Assembly (NCBI GenBank): GCA_947488845.1
Contig: CANLBM010000020.1
Location: forward strand, 1 to 44,798
Source of the DNA: an uncultured Sphingomonadaceae bacterium
GTDB lineage: Bacteria; Pseudomonadota; Alphaproteobacteria; Sphingomonadales; Sphingomonadaceae
DNA: 44,798 bases
Reading direction: 5' to 3'
Shown: in pieces, positions 22,711-33,300 of the stretch
Layout: every line of letters starts with the position of its first letter
Position numbering within the stretch: the first letter of the stretch is position 1
The notes under the pieces: model-generated
What the model was told of the DNA's origin: nothing
Database searches by the model: none
Seen by the model: the letters and a program-made list of their open reading frames with translations, nothing else
Position numbers and translations under genes: made by a program

Positions 22711-23802
22711 ATGAAGCCCGAACAGCACCCCCAGGAGACCGAGCGTCTCCGCGAACTTCGCCGCTATGGCATACTCGACACCGACCGCGAGCAGGCGTTT
22801 GACGAGATTGTCGAACTGGCGGCGCTATTGTGTGAAGCGCCGGTCTCGGTGGTCAATTTCATCGACAAGGACCGGCAGTGGTTCAAGGCGGAAGTGGGTC
22901 TGGGCGCGCGGTCGACGCCGCTCGAAACCAGTCTGTGCGGCCATGTGATATTGCAGGGCGAGTTCGTCGAAATCCCCGATACGCTCGCCGACCTGCGGAT
23001 GGCCGACAATCCTCTCTGTACCAGCGACCCCGGATTCCGTTTTTACGCCGGCGCGGTGTTGAAAGGGAGCAACGGGCTGCCGCTCGGCACCCTGTGCGTG
23101 CTCGACCACCAGCCGCGCGTGCTCAGCGACCTGCAGCGCAAGGTGATCACGGCACTCTCGCACCAGGTGATGCGGGAACTGGATTTGCGTCAGGCGCTGG
23201 AAAGAGAGCAGATGCTGCGCCGTGAAATCGACCATCGGGTGAAAAACTCGCTCGCGTCGATCGGTTCGCTGTTTTCGATGAAGGCGCGCACGGCGCGGGA
23301 CGAAAATGTGCGGATCGCGCTGGAAGACGCGAGCATGCGAATCCGGTCGCTGTCCTCGCTGCACGCCGAATTGCACGATCTCGAAGAGGGCCAGTCGGTC
23401 GACCTCGAATCGCTGTTCCGCCGGGTCTGCATGGATCTCGAGCAATTGCTTCCCGACGGTGTTTCGCTGTCCGCCAATGTGCGCGGGGGACGGGCGTCCC
23501 CGCATCTGGCGAACGGCCTGCTGCTGATCGTCAACGAATTTGTGTCGAACAGCGTGAAACACGGACTGACAGACACCGGGGGCAGAATCGAGTTCGTGAT
23601 TACGACGGCGGAGGATCAATGGTCGATCGTCTGCAAGGACAATGGATCGGCGGACACCAAGGATGCCGCGCTCGCTGCGTCGGCATCGGGTCTGGGAACG
23701 CGCGTGATCAATTCGCTGGCGACCTCGCTCGGCGCATCGATTGACTGGCGCGCCAGTGGCCATGGCATGGAACTGAGACTCGCCAGTCTGGCCGAGGCAT
23801 AG
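22711..23802 (+). CDS. GAF-domain sensor histidine kinase (HisKA_2/HWE type)
   Basis: The product is 363 residues and is soluble. The N-terminal GAF domain (about 22-160) includes VVNFIDKDRQWFKAEVGLGA and the ETSLCGHVILQ strand. The dimerisation/phosphoacceptor helix MLRREIDHRVKNSLASIGSL carries H175, as in HisKA_2/HWE kinases. The ATPase domain (about 255-358) has NGLLLIVNEFVSNSVKHGLT (N box), the CKDNGSAD G1 box, and GLGTRVINSLATSLGASIDW. Kinases of this type in sphingomonads often act in general stress or light/redox responses, and GAF domains of this sequence class can bind small ligands or chromophores. No response regulator is adjacent, so the partner is elsewhere. The ATG at 22711 fits the family start. 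Confidence 0.92.
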   Translation: MKPEQHPQETERLRELRRYGILDTDREQAFDEIVELAALLCEAPVSVVNFIDKDRQWFKAEVGLGARSTPLETSLCGHVILQGEFVEIPDTLADLRMADNPLCTSDPGFRFYAGAVLKGSNGLPLGTLCVLDHQPRVLSDLQRKVITALSHQVMRELDLRQALEREQMLRREIDHRVKNSLASIGSLFSMKARTARDENVRIALEDASMRIRSLSSLHAELHDLEEGQSVDLESLFRRVCMDLEQLLPDGVSLSANVRGGRASPHLANGLLLIVNEFVSNSVKHGLTDTGGRIEFVITTAEDQWSIVCKDNGSADTKDAALAASASGLGTRVINSLATSLGASIDWRASGHGMELRLASLAEA

Positions 23803-23952
23803 CCGGCAATCCCGGATTCGCGAACGCGGCCAGCCCGGTAAATCGCGCCGAACGGACGCATCTTTCTATAGTCCTTGACCAAGTGCTCCCGGTTTAGCTA
23901 GTCAGTTAAATGCACGGATGGCGAGCGTCCGGCACTTTTTGGGAGACGGGTG

Positions 23953-26076
23953 ATGCGCAGGCTGGGTTTTTTATTGGCTCCTCTTTTGCTGGTGGCTTGC
24001 CAGAACCAGACCGACGATCCGGCGGCACCCGATGCGGTGGTCAATGCCGACTGGAACAATATCGGCTTTGACGCCAAGGAACAGCGCTACAGCCCGCTCG
24101 ACCAGATCAACGAAAGCAATGTGGACGAGCTTGGCATTGCCTGGTTCAAGGACCTGCCCGACGCGCGCGGCCAGGAAGCGACTCCGGTTGTCGTCGACGG
24201 CAAGCTCTATATCTCCACCGCCTGGTCCAAGGTCTTCGCCTATGACGCAAAGACCGGCGAGGAACTCTGGTCCTATGATCCGGAAGTTTCCGGCGAGAAA
24301 GCGGTCGACGCCTGCTGCGACGTTGTCAATCGCGGGGTCGCGGTTAATCGCGGGAAATTATTCTTCGGGACCATCGACGGCCGCCTGATCGCGCTCGACG
24401 CGATTACCGGCGCCCGGCTTTGGGAAACCCAGACCACCGACAACAGCAAGCCTTATACCATCACCGGCGCTCCGCGGGTGGTCAAGAATATGGTGATCAT
24501 CGGCAATGGCGGCGCGGAATTCGGCGTGCGCGGCTATGTCTCGGCTTATGATGTCCGCGATGGCAATATGAAATGGCGTTTCTACACCGTACCCAATCCG
24601 GAAGGAAAACCGGATGGCGCGGCCAGCGACGAGATTTTCGCAAAAGCAGCAGCGGCAACCTGGAGCGACGGCGAGTGGAAAGTCTCCGGCGGTGGCGGCA
24701 CCGTGTGGGACAGCATCGTCTATGACGAGGATCTCGACCAGCTCTATTTTGGCGTCGGCAACGGCAATCCGTGGAACCACGGGCTGCGCTCCGGCGGCGA
24801 AGGCGACAATCTGTTCCTTTCCTCGATCGTCGCGGTCAATCCCGATACCGGCAAATATCTCTGGCATTATCAGGAAACCCCGGCGGAAACCTGGGACTAT
24901 ACCGCGACCCAGCATATCATTCAGGCCGAGCTCGAAATCGACGGCGTAAAGCGCAAGGTGCTCTACCACGCGCCGAAGAACGGGTTCTTCTTTGTCATCG
25001 ACCGGATCGACGGAACCCTGATCAGCGCGGAGCCATTTGTCGACGGGATCAACTGGGCCACCGGCTATGACCTTGACACCGGCCGGCCGATCGAGAATCC
25101 GGACGCGCGATTCTACAAGACCGGCAAGCCTTTCATCGCGATCCCCGGCGCTCTGGGCGCGCATAACTGGCATCCGATGAGCTATAATCCGAAGACGGGC
25201 CTCGTCTATATTCCCGCGCAGCAGATCCCGCAGGGCTATGACGTGCCGGTCAGCGAGATCGACAAGAAGCGCGAACGGCTGGGCTTCAATGTCGGCATCG
25301 GCTGGTCGATCGGCCAGCTGCCCGACGACAAGGAATTTTACAAGGCCGCGATTGCAGCGACCACCGGCAAGCTGGTCGCGTTCAACCCGAAAACCGGCAA
25401 GGTTGCGTGGAGCGCGGACTATCCGGCGGCCTGGAATGGCGGCACGATGACCACCGCCGGCAATCTGGTATTCCAGGGCACCAGCACCGGCCTGTTCAAG
25501 GCCTATTCGGCCGACAAGGGCAAGGAATTGCTGAGCATGGAAATGCAGTCCGGCATCGTCAGCGCGCCATCGACCTACATGATCGACGGCGAGCAATATA
25601 TTGCCTTCCTGACCAGCAAGGGCGGTGCCTTTCCGCTGGTCGCCGGTGTCGCTGGCGGAGTCACCCGCCAGCTACCCAACATCCCCCGGCTGGTGGTGAT
25701 GAAACTCGGCGGCAAGGCGAAACTGCCAGCGCTGCCTGAAAAAGGCGAAGTCGTCTGGGATCCGCCGGTTCAGACCGGAACGCCCGAACAGATTGCTGCC
25801 GGCAAGGCCCTCTTCGGTCGCAACTGTCTGGTCTGTCACGGCGATAGCGCGATCGGGAACGGTTTCACGCCGGACCTCAGGGTCAGCGGCGTGTTGCCGG
25901 ACAAAGACGCCTGGGCATCGGTGGTCACCGGCGGCGCATTGAAACATGCGGGCATGGTCAGCTTCGGAAAGCAGCTGAGCGACGCACAGGTGGAGAATAT
26001 CCGTCACTATGTGGTCAACCGGTCACGCTGGACCAAGGAAAACCTGCCCGAGATGACGGCTCCGACGCCGCGGTAG
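23953..26076 (+). CDS. Quinohemoprotein (PQQ) alcohol dehydrogenase, predicted lipoprotein
   Basis: The product is 707 residues. It has a signal sequence ending in a lipobox (LLLVAC-Q, acylated C16), an eight-bladed PQQ propeller, and a C-terminal cytochrome c domain with CLVCH (haem-binding). The vicinal cysteines DACCDVVN that contact PQQ and the catalytic aspartate in ETWDYTATQHII are visible. The residue two after that aspartate is threonine rather than aspartate, arguing for calcium rather than a lanthanide. Type II quinohemoprotein dehydrogenases oxidise primary alcohols or polyvinyl-alcohol-like substrates in the periplasm and pass electrons through the haem. The ATG at 23953 is chosen (GGGAG 7 nt upstream) over a GTG one codon earlier. 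No PQQ synthesis or electron-acceptor gene is adjacent. Confidence 0.92.
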   Translation: MRRLGFLLAPLLLVACQNQTDDPAAPDAVVNADWNNIGFDAKEQRYSPLDQINESNVDELGIAWFKDLPDARGQEATPVVVDGKLYISTAWSKVFAYDAKTGEELWSYDPEVSGEKAVDACCDVVNRGVAVNRGKLFFGTIDGRLIALDAITGARLWETQTTDNSKPYTITGAPRVVKNMVIIGNGGAEFGVRGYVSAYDVRDGNMKWRFYTVPNPEGKPDGAASDEIFAKAAAATWSDGEWKVSGGGGTVWDSIVYDEDLDQLYFGVGNGNPWNHGLRSGGEGDNLFLSSIVAVNPDTGKYLWHYQETPAETWDYTATQHIIQAELEIDGVKRKVLYHAPKNGFFFVIDRIDGTLISAEPFVDGINWATGYDLDTGRPIENPDARFYKTGKPFIAIPGALGAHNWHPMSYNPKTGLVYIPAQQIPQGYDVPVSEIDKKRERLGFNVGIGWSIGQLPDDKEFYKAAIAATTGKLVAFNPKTGKVAWSADYPAAWNGGTMTTAGNLVFQGTSTGLFKAYSADKGKELLSMEMQSGIVSAPSTYMIDGEQYIAFLTSKGGAFPLVAGVAGGVTRQLPNIPRLVVMKLGGKAKLPALPEKGEVVWDPPVQTGTPEQIAAGKALFGRNCLVCHGDSAIGNGFTPDLRVSGVLPDKDAWASVVTGGALKHAGMVSFGKQLSDAQVENIRHYVVNRSRWTKENLPEMTAPTPR

Positions 26077-26249
26077 GTTTCACGCTGCCCGTCAGCGCGA
26101 AAGCCATGCCTAAAAAATAGTCACGCCCGGCCATAAATGCCTGTTTTTTGGGCGGCATTGTCAGTGGTCGCATTAGGCATTAGCTATGGAGCCAAGCATT
26201 CCGGTGATTCTGCAGACGAATCAATTCTGGCATGGTAATTGAATAGTAT

Positions 26250-26265
26250 CGGGCAATTGTGCCCG
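26250..26265 (+). other. Small hairpin in the glnB leader
   Basis: CGGGCA and TGCCCG pair around an ATTG loop, 65 bp before the glnB start. It is short and could be a leader structure or a dyad for a regulator. No stronger element was seen in the 253 bp between the dehydrogenase and glnB. Confidence 0.3.
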
Positions 26266-26326
26266 GCCAAGGCACCTTGCTCCTGTGCGGGAGGAAGCGC
26301 CGAAGAGTTGGTACACGGGGACGTAA

Positions 26327-26668
<342 letters not shown>

Positions 26669-26715
26669 TTTCTATCGCAACCAACCCAAACACACCATAA
26701 TCAAGGGACTAAAAA

Positions 26716-28128
26716 ATGGGCAATACAGCATCCGATATTGTTAAAATGATCAAGGAACACGAGATCGAATGGGTCGATGTCCGGTTCACCGATCCACGCG
26801 GCAAATGGCACCATCTCTCGATGTGCGGCCATATCATCGATGAAGATATGCTCGAAGAAGGCTTCATGTTCGACGGCTCGTCGATCGGCGGCTGGAAAGT
26901 GATCAACGAATCCGACATGATCCTGCGCCCGGATCTCGACGCCATGTATATGGATCCGTTCTCGGCAACCCCGATGATGATCCTGATCTGCAACATTGTC
27001 GAGCCAGGCGACGGATCTCTTTACCGCCGCGATCCGCGTTCGACCGCCGTCCGCGCCGAAGCCTATCTCAAGTCGACCGGTATCGGCGACACCGTCTATG
27101 TCGGCAAGGAACCGGAATTCTTCATGTTCGACGATGTGAAGTTCGAAACCGGCTACGACCGTTCGGGCTTCAAGATCGACGATGTCGAACTGCCGACCAA
27201 CAGCGGCCGCGACTATGATGTCGGCAACATGGGCCACCGTCCGGGCGTCAAGGGCGGCTATTTCCCGGTTGCTCCCGTTGACAGCGCCGTCGATATCCGC
27301 GGTGAAATGGTCGCGACGATGATCGAAATGGGCCTGCCGATGGACAAGCACCATCATGAAGTGGCCGCTTGCCAGCACGAACTGGGCGTTACGTTCGGCA
27401 CGCTGACCGAAACCGCCGACCGGGTGCAGGTTTACAAATATGTCGTGCAGCAGGTTGCTCACGCTTATGGCAAGACCGCAACCTTCATGCCCAAGCCGAT
27501 CAAGGACGATAACGGCAGCGGTATGCACACCCATATGTCGATCTGGAAAGACGGCAAGCCACTGTTCGCCGGCAATGAATATGCGGGCCTCTCGGAAATG
27601 TGCCTGCATTATATCGGCGGCGTGATCAAACATGCCAAGGCGGTCAACGCGTTCTCAAACCCGACGACCAACAGCTACAAGCGTCTGGTTCCCGGTTTCG
27701 AAGCACCGGTGCTGCTCGCCTATTCGAGCCGCAACCGTAGCGCATCCTGCCGGATTCCTTATGGTGCCGGCGACAAGGCGAAGCGCGTCGAGTTCCGCTT
27801 CCCCGATCCACTCGCCAACCCGTACCTGTCGGCAGCAGCCTTGCTGATGGCGGGTCTCGACGGGATCGAGAACAAGATCCATCCGGGCGAAGCCATGGAC
27901 AAGAATCTCTATGACCTGCCACCGGCAGAGCTGGCCGAAGTGCCGACCGTTTGCGGTTCGCTGCGCGAAGCTCTCGAAGCTCTCGAAGCCGATCACGAGT
28001 TTCTGCTCAAGGGCGACGTGTTCTCGAAAGACCAGATCGATGCCTATGCTGCGCTCAAATGGGATGAAGTCAGCCGTCTCGAAACCACCCCGAGCCCGGT
28101 CGAATATGAAATGTATTATTCGAGCTGA
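26716..28128 (+). CDS. glnA: Glutamine synthetase type I
   Basis: The product is 470 residues, the normal GSI-beta length. It condenses glutamate and ammonia to glutamine with ATP in the cytoplasm as a dodecamer. Visible are the N-terminal beta-grasp with [20 protein letters not shown], the latch DGSSIGGW, the metal/glutamate site EPEFFMF, the catalytic [10 protein letters not shown], the ATP-binding [11 protein letters not shown] and NRSASCRIP, and the adenylylation loop [10 protein letters not shown] with its tyrosine, so activity should be controlled by GlnE under PII direction. It is preceded by glnB and ends at a strong terminator 26 bp downstream, so glnB-glnA is a closed unit. Confidence 0.98.
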   Translation: MGNTASDIVKMIKEHEIEWVDVRFTDPRGKWHHLSMCGHIIDEDMLEEGFMFDGSSIGGWKVINESDMILRPDLDAMYMDPFSATPMMILICNIVEPGDGSLYRRDPRSTAVRAEAYLKSTGIGDTVYVGKEPEFFMFDDVKFETGYDRSGFKIDDVELPTNSGRDYDVGNMGHRPGVKGGYFPVAPVDSAVDIRGEMVATMIEMGLPMDKHHHEVAACQHELGVTFGTLTETADRVQVYKYVVQQVAHAYGKTATFMPKPIKDDNGSGMHTHMSIWKDGKPLFAGNEYAGLSEMCLHYIGGVIKHAKAVNAFSNPTTNSYKRLVPGFEAPVLLAYSSRNRSASCRIPYGAGDKAKRVEFRFPDPLANPYLSAAALLMAGLDGIENKIHPGEAMDKNLYDLPPAELAEVPTVCGSLREALEALEADHEFLLKGDVFSKDQIDAYAALKWDEVSRLETTPSPVEYEMYYSS

Positions 28129-28154
28129 TCCTCGCGGTCAGATTGAAGAACAAA

Positions 28155-28187
28155 AGCCCGGGGCAAGCAATTGCTCCGGGCTTTTTT
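28155..28187 (+). terminator. Rho-independent terminator of glnBA
   Basis: A 12-bp stem with one G-U pair (28155-28166 with 28171-28182), a GCAA tetraloop and six T residues. It lies 26 bp after the glnA stop; an A-run on the other side could let it act in both directions. Confidence 0.92.
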
Positions 28188-28433
28188 GTCGCTGGTTGAT
28201 CGGACGGGGTCTGCTGCTTTCCCCCAAATGCGGACGTTCGTTTTGAACGTACTGGACGGCGGGAAGCGGGTGGTTTTGCGGGCCGTCTGCTATCGAACCT
28301 CTGTGATCGCAAGGCTGTCTCACTGCCGACGAGGCCCTGTTCGGTTTGCCCTGGTCGAGGCCCTAGATTGAAAACCAAACGTTCAGTCGGCGCTTTCAAA
28401 GCAATATGGTCGGTAATCAAGCTCCGTTGATTG
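28188..28433. other. Convergent intergenic region after glnA
   Basis: Together with the terminator this is 305 bp without a gene, lying between glnA and the leftward Tat-signal protein. No repeat or further structure was recognised; open frames here lack ribosome-binding sites. Confidence 0.5.
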
Positions 28434-29435
28434 TCAGGGCTTCTCCAGTCGATACTCGATCTTCGAGACGGCATAACCTTGGCCATCGGGTTCGATGCTT
28501 ATGAGCAGATAGTCGTTTCTCGCGTTGTCCGACAAGAAGAAAAGCTCAAAATTGTGATCATCGGCGGCGGCATTTATCCGGTTCCAGTGTGACATGGTTT
28601 CCGTCAGATTGAAGGCTTCAATGGAATCGAGCTCAGGTGGCACTATGCAGTCCGGGTTTTCCCAAGCGTAAGTGGCTTCAAATGGAAACCCCGTGTCGAC
28701 ATCGCTGGCGGGCAGCAGGTCAACATATCCGGTCGTCGTCGCTGCACAGTCGTGCTTCGCCATATAAACATAGGATATCTGTGGTTTAAGCAGATCGGCA
28801 ACCGGCGTGCCATCGCGCAATCGCTGCACGAACAGTTCGATAAAGGCCAGCCGCCGCTGATTTACAGGCTCATCGAAATCGCTCGACGGAAGCTCGATCG
28901 GCGATGTTTCTGCGTGCGGATGGGGCGTCGCTGCCGCATCTATGGCCACGGCGTTCACGTCTTGCACCATTTCAGGCCGGGTCGAACACAGGCCGAGATT
29001 GTCGAAATAGGTCCGCGCTGCCGCCGCATCGCCTGCCAATGCGAGCCCCAGCAGCCGATCGGCCTCGTCGGCGGCGTCGCGAGAGGCGGGATGGTCGCGA
29101 TCCTCGGTGATGAAAAAATCGACCGCATTCATCGCGGCGGGGAGCTGCAACTGCTCGATAAAGGCGTCCACAGCCGTTTCCGGGAAGGTGCCGTAACCCA
29201 CCGCACCGGCGTGGGTCATCCAGCGACCGCTGCAGCGCATTGCATCCTTCATGTTGAAGACCATCGGAGACCTCTGCTCTCCTTCAGCGAAGCCGGCTAT
29301 CGCAGTTTTCCAGTCGAGCGCCGCAGACTCGCCAGCCGGCACTGCCCCACCGGATAGCGCTGCGGCGGCGGCACTGGCGATGAACCACCTGCGGCGCGTA
29401 AGCGAAGCGTTCAAGGTGGATTTCCTGCTTCGCAT
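28434..29435 (-). CDS. Exported protein of unknown function with Tat-type signal
   Basis: The product is 333 residues from the ATG at 29435, which has AGGGG 5 nt upstream. An upstream in-frame extension is rejected because it lacks this signal and lies deep in the neighbouring gene. The N-terminus MRSRKSTLNASLTRRRWFIA with an alanine-rich stretch and SGGAVPAGESA resembles a twin-arginine signal (RRRWFIAS) with cleavage near residue 35. The mature part is mixed alpha/beta with several cysteines (MRCSGRWMTH, GLCSTRPEM, KHDCAATTT), plausible for disulfides. No family recognised. Its start lies 25 bp inside the end of the upstream frameshifted gene, so both are probably one operon of exported proteins. 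Confidence 0.7.
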   Translation of the reverse strand: MRSRKSTLNASLTRRRWFIASAAAAALSGGAVPAGESAALDWKTAIAGFAEGEQRSPMVFNMKDAMRCSGRWMTHAGAVGYGTFPETAVDAFIEQLQLPAAMNAVDFFITEDRDHPASRDAADEADRLLGLALAGDAAAARTYFDNLGLCSTRPEMVQDVNAVAIDAAATPHPHAETSPIELPSSDFDEPVNQRRLAFIELFVQRLRDGTPVADLLKPQISYVYMAKHDCAATTTGYVDLLPASDVDTGFPFEATYAWENPDCIVPPELDSIEAFNLTETMSHWNRINAAADDHNFELFFLSDNARNDYLLISIEPDGQGYAVSKIEYRLEKP

Positions 29436-30155
29436 TTTACCCCTTCGAGGATGCGCCAATCGCTGGAAGCACTGGACACGTAGTGGTCTCGTGTAACGCT
29501 TGGAAGGCTTTCCCACTTGCCTTCAAAACGGTCATAGGGGACCGCTGATATATGAAGGCAGTCCTCTCCCTCCCAGCGGTCTATCCGCCAATCGTACATT
29601 GGATAGAGTGGCGGCCCGGCATTGACAATATAGGGTTCAAGCACGCCTCCGTAGATTTCCCAAATCGCGAATCCTTCAAAACCGCGAAAGTTTGCATCGG
29701 ACCTTTGCAAGGTGGCAAATTTGCTACCGTCGGGCGAAAAAAGCGGTCTGGAGCCTGTATCGATCTCGCGACCTTGGTGAGCCCGGTCGATCAGCACATA
29801 GCCAAAGGCCTCTAGGCCGTCCCAGTTAAAACCGAGGAAGCGTTCACCAAATCGCTCGAGATTGGTGGCCTCATACATCCACGCGGTTTCCACGCAATAG
29901 GTCCTGCTATGCTCGGTCCATACTGCGATCCAGTTGCGCGACGAGGTGGCGATGCCCCCCCCAGTCGGCTGGCAGGGAGATGGGATCCACGCGGTCTATT
30001 GTGATTTCCGGATCACTCGGTAGGTCGTCGCAAATGGAGATGTCTGGCGCTTCGGTAGCAAAGGCGGGAGTTGCTTGGGCCAAGGCTATCACCGCGAGGG
30101 CGGAACTGCCCGCGATCATCCGACAGTATATTCTGTGCAGCGGCTTTGGTCTCAT
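29411..30155 (-). pseudogene. Frameshifted exported protein (split at a G8 run)
   Basis: Two abutting minus-strand frames make one protein if a single G is removed from a run of eight (plus-strand C8 at 29955-29962). The first (29907-30155) has a signal peptide ending ATPAFA and reaches DPISLPADWGG; the second (29411-29893) continues METAWMYEATNLERFGERFL. With seven G the frame reads on as GIATSSRNWIAVWTEHSRTYC into it, giving about 247 residues. The product is exported, contains a beta-propeller-like RPLFSPDGSKFATLQ segment, and has no assigned function. AAAGGGGGG precedes the ATG at 30155. The intact downstream half suggests recent change, sequencing error, or slippage-based on/off switching rather than an old pseudogene. 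Confidence 0.65.
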
Positions 30156-30308
30156 CCCAGTTCCCCCCTTTCCCTGTGTTCAAAAGTCTATTCGTAATGT
30201 CAGTGAACAGGTTTACAAGAAGAATGGCCGAACTTCAGCAACTGCGGCGAAAGCATACGGACAGCCACTGCATCGGAAATCGCCTTTGTGCGCCATCAGC
30301 GCAAGTCC

Positions 30309-33300
30309 TCAATAATCCTTGCTCACCCGTACGTTGGCGCTTTGCCGGCCGAGTGTCGAGATGCTGGCGAGGATCGACAGCCAGCGGGTGATCTGGAATT
30401 CAAGGCTGGTCGCGCTATAGCCTTTGCCGTCGGTGATCAGTTCGACATAGGCGCGGCGGGTTATATATTTGCCCGCTGCGATCGAGGTGCCCGCACCGGT
30501 GGTGGTATCGGACGGCAATATCCGAAGACGATCCAGCCCGACCGCCTTGCGCAACTGGTTGATCGGATCAAGCCCGCCGCCGCTGTTGAGCGAGGCCACT
30601 GCCGCCGCCAGCTGGACCGCTTCGGGTGCCGACAGATCGGCAATCGACGCACCGAACAGGACGCGTGACAGCAATTCATCCTGGGGCAGAGCCGGGATGC
30701 TGGTAAAGGCGATTTCGGGCTGGTTGCCGGTACCGGTCACGTTGATCGTGGCGTTCAGACCGGTCAGATTGGCCTCCGCCTCGATATCCAGTATCGGGTT
30801 GACCGGCTGGTTGCCGACGAAGCGGATCCGTCCGCGCTCGAGCCGGAAGCGACGACCGGCAAACGTATAATTCCCGCGGATCAGATTGGCGTCGCCGACC
30901 ATGATGAAATTATCCACCGGCCCGGTGATTTTGAGATTGGCACCCCATTCGCTGTCGAGACCGAGCCCTTCGACCCGCAAGCGGTTGGGGGCATCCGCCG
31001 TCAGCGCGAAACGCCAGGGACGACTGCGGACCAGCACCGGTCGTTCATCGGCACGGCGATTGATCTCGCGGGTCTTGATATCCGGCAGATTGGCAGTTGC
31101 ACTGGCCAGACCGAAGCGGAAATAGCTGCGGTTGAGCGTTACGTCACCCGAGATCAGTCCGCCGTCGACGGAGCTGCGTATCTTGATCGGTCCGGTCACG
31201 GTAGCGGCGAAATCGTCCCGTGCGATCAGCGCCGCCTGCTGGGCATTGACGTCCATCACGATGCCGATGCCTTCACCGGGCGCGACGGCAAAGTCGAAAC
31301 TGCCGCTGCCGCTGACCGTTCCGCCACCGATGGTAGTACCGGTCAATTGCGGCAGCACCAGACGGGAGCCGTCAAACCGGCCGACCGTCTTGATATTGGA
31401 AATGACCGTGCCGGTCAGCGGGCTCTCCAGACGGGCATTGCTGGTCCGGACCAGGCCCTTGATCTGCGGATTGGCAAGGCTGCCGCTGACATCGGCGCTG
31501 GCCGCAACCGGCCCGGTCAAATCAAAGGTCTCGACACCGGTCAGCCGCCAGATACTTTCCGCACCGCCGCTGAAACGGGCCTGGGCGAACAGCGGCTTGT
31601 TCAGCAGTTCGTTCTGCCAGTTGCCGCCGCCGAGACCGGTCACCCGTCCCTGAAACCGTCCGATGGTTTTTCCAGCCGGAGACTTGATGATCCCCCGCGC
31701 TGCCGCGTTGCGCTGGGTAATCGCTATATTCAGGCCAAGGTCCACCGGTTCGGAGGTCAATATCAGGCCCGATCGCGTCAACCCCTTGATCGTCAGCTTC
31801 GCTTCGCCAACCGGCACTTGCGAACCCGACTGGGTCAGCTTGACGGTGCCATTGACGCTGCCGCCCAGCCCGAGATCGGGAAAGCCGATATCGACCAGCG
31901 ACAGCGGCATTTTCGTCAGCGCCATGACCAGATTTGAACTGCCGGTTCCCCATCGTCCGGACATGCGGGCGCTGCCACTGCCGTAGCTGATGGTCGTCGG
32001 AGCGATCGTCCAGCCATCACCGACCCGGCGGAGCTCAAGTTTCTGGGTCAGGAGAAGACGGCGTCCTTCAAACCTGCCGTTGCCGGTGATCTGATAGCGA
32101 TCCGGCGTGATATCGGCTTTCGCCTGGAATTCGAAGGTGCTGCCCCGCGTCCCGGCGATGGTGAAGGTCGCCGTGCCGATGCCGTCGGTCAGCTTTGCAT
32201 TGGCGGCGATGCGGCCGACGATCAGCTCGCCACGGCTGATCCCCTGCGCGCGGAGGGTCGCGTCGATATTCGACTTGCCATCGATCAGGACAATATCCGC
32301 GTCGAGCACGGCGGTGCGGATGAAGATCGGCGGCTTGCCATCGAACCGGGCATTTTCGGCCTTGAGATTGGCTCGGATCAACTGCCGTCCGTCGCCGGGG
32401 CGAAACAGAATACCGCCGTTCACGCCGCCGCCGCTGACGGCCAGCGTTCCGGCAAGGCCCCGGGCGGTGGACCGGATCGTGCCGGTTGCCAGCGTTTCGG
32501 ACACCAGCAGGCGATCAACCCGAACCGCCGTATCCTGACCCGCTATGGTCAGGATCGTGCCGTTGCTGGTAAACGGCCCGAGCGTGGAGCCCCCGGCGGC
32601 AACATAGGCAAATCCGGCCTTGACCGGATCAAGCTTCAGGCTGACCGCCGACAGTCCGGCGGCAGGCAGCGGGCTGTCGAGCAGCAAGGCGATCTTCGGC
32701 CGGTCCAGCGGTCCGTCAAGTTTGAGATCGAAGCGGCCATAGCTATCCTGTTTGCCGGAGCCCTGGAAAGCAAAGGTCGCCGCACCGGTCTGCTTGCCCG
32801 ATCCCCGAAAGGATATCTTGGGAGCCTTGACGACCAGATCGGAAAATCGCAGCAGGCCGTCCGGACCGAGGGCAAGGCCGGTTTGCAGTTCGGGCAGACC
32901 GCCGGCCAGTTCGCGGAGGAAAGCGATATCGAAGCGCCGCAGCCTGGCGTTGACCTCGCCATCAACCGACAGGCCGGACGGCGCGGGGCCCAGGTTGATC
33001 CGGGCGATGATATCGGCCACCCCGACCCCCTGCACCGCGAAACCGGGCGCATTGGCATCGATATTGACCGCAAAATCACCGGTCGAGGGGCGCAGTTCAA
33101 GATCCAGTGTACCTTTTGCGACATTGGTCGCGACACGAGCACGCTCGGCGAACAGCAAATCCTTTTCATAACGCAGCAATGCGGTCGCGCTGAAACCGGA
33201 GAGCAGTTGTTTGAGCAATTCGCCATTGCCGATCACCGTGCCGACCGACAGATCGACCGGAATGTCCCAGCCGGTCGCATCGCGCTGGCCCTCGCCCTCG

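Noticed and set aside
26228..26243. Possible sigma-54 promoter (TGGCATG then TTGAA) upstream of glnB
   Set aside because: Spacing fits and the gene context is tempting, but the -12 element has GA in place of GC, and presence of RpoN in this organism is unknown.
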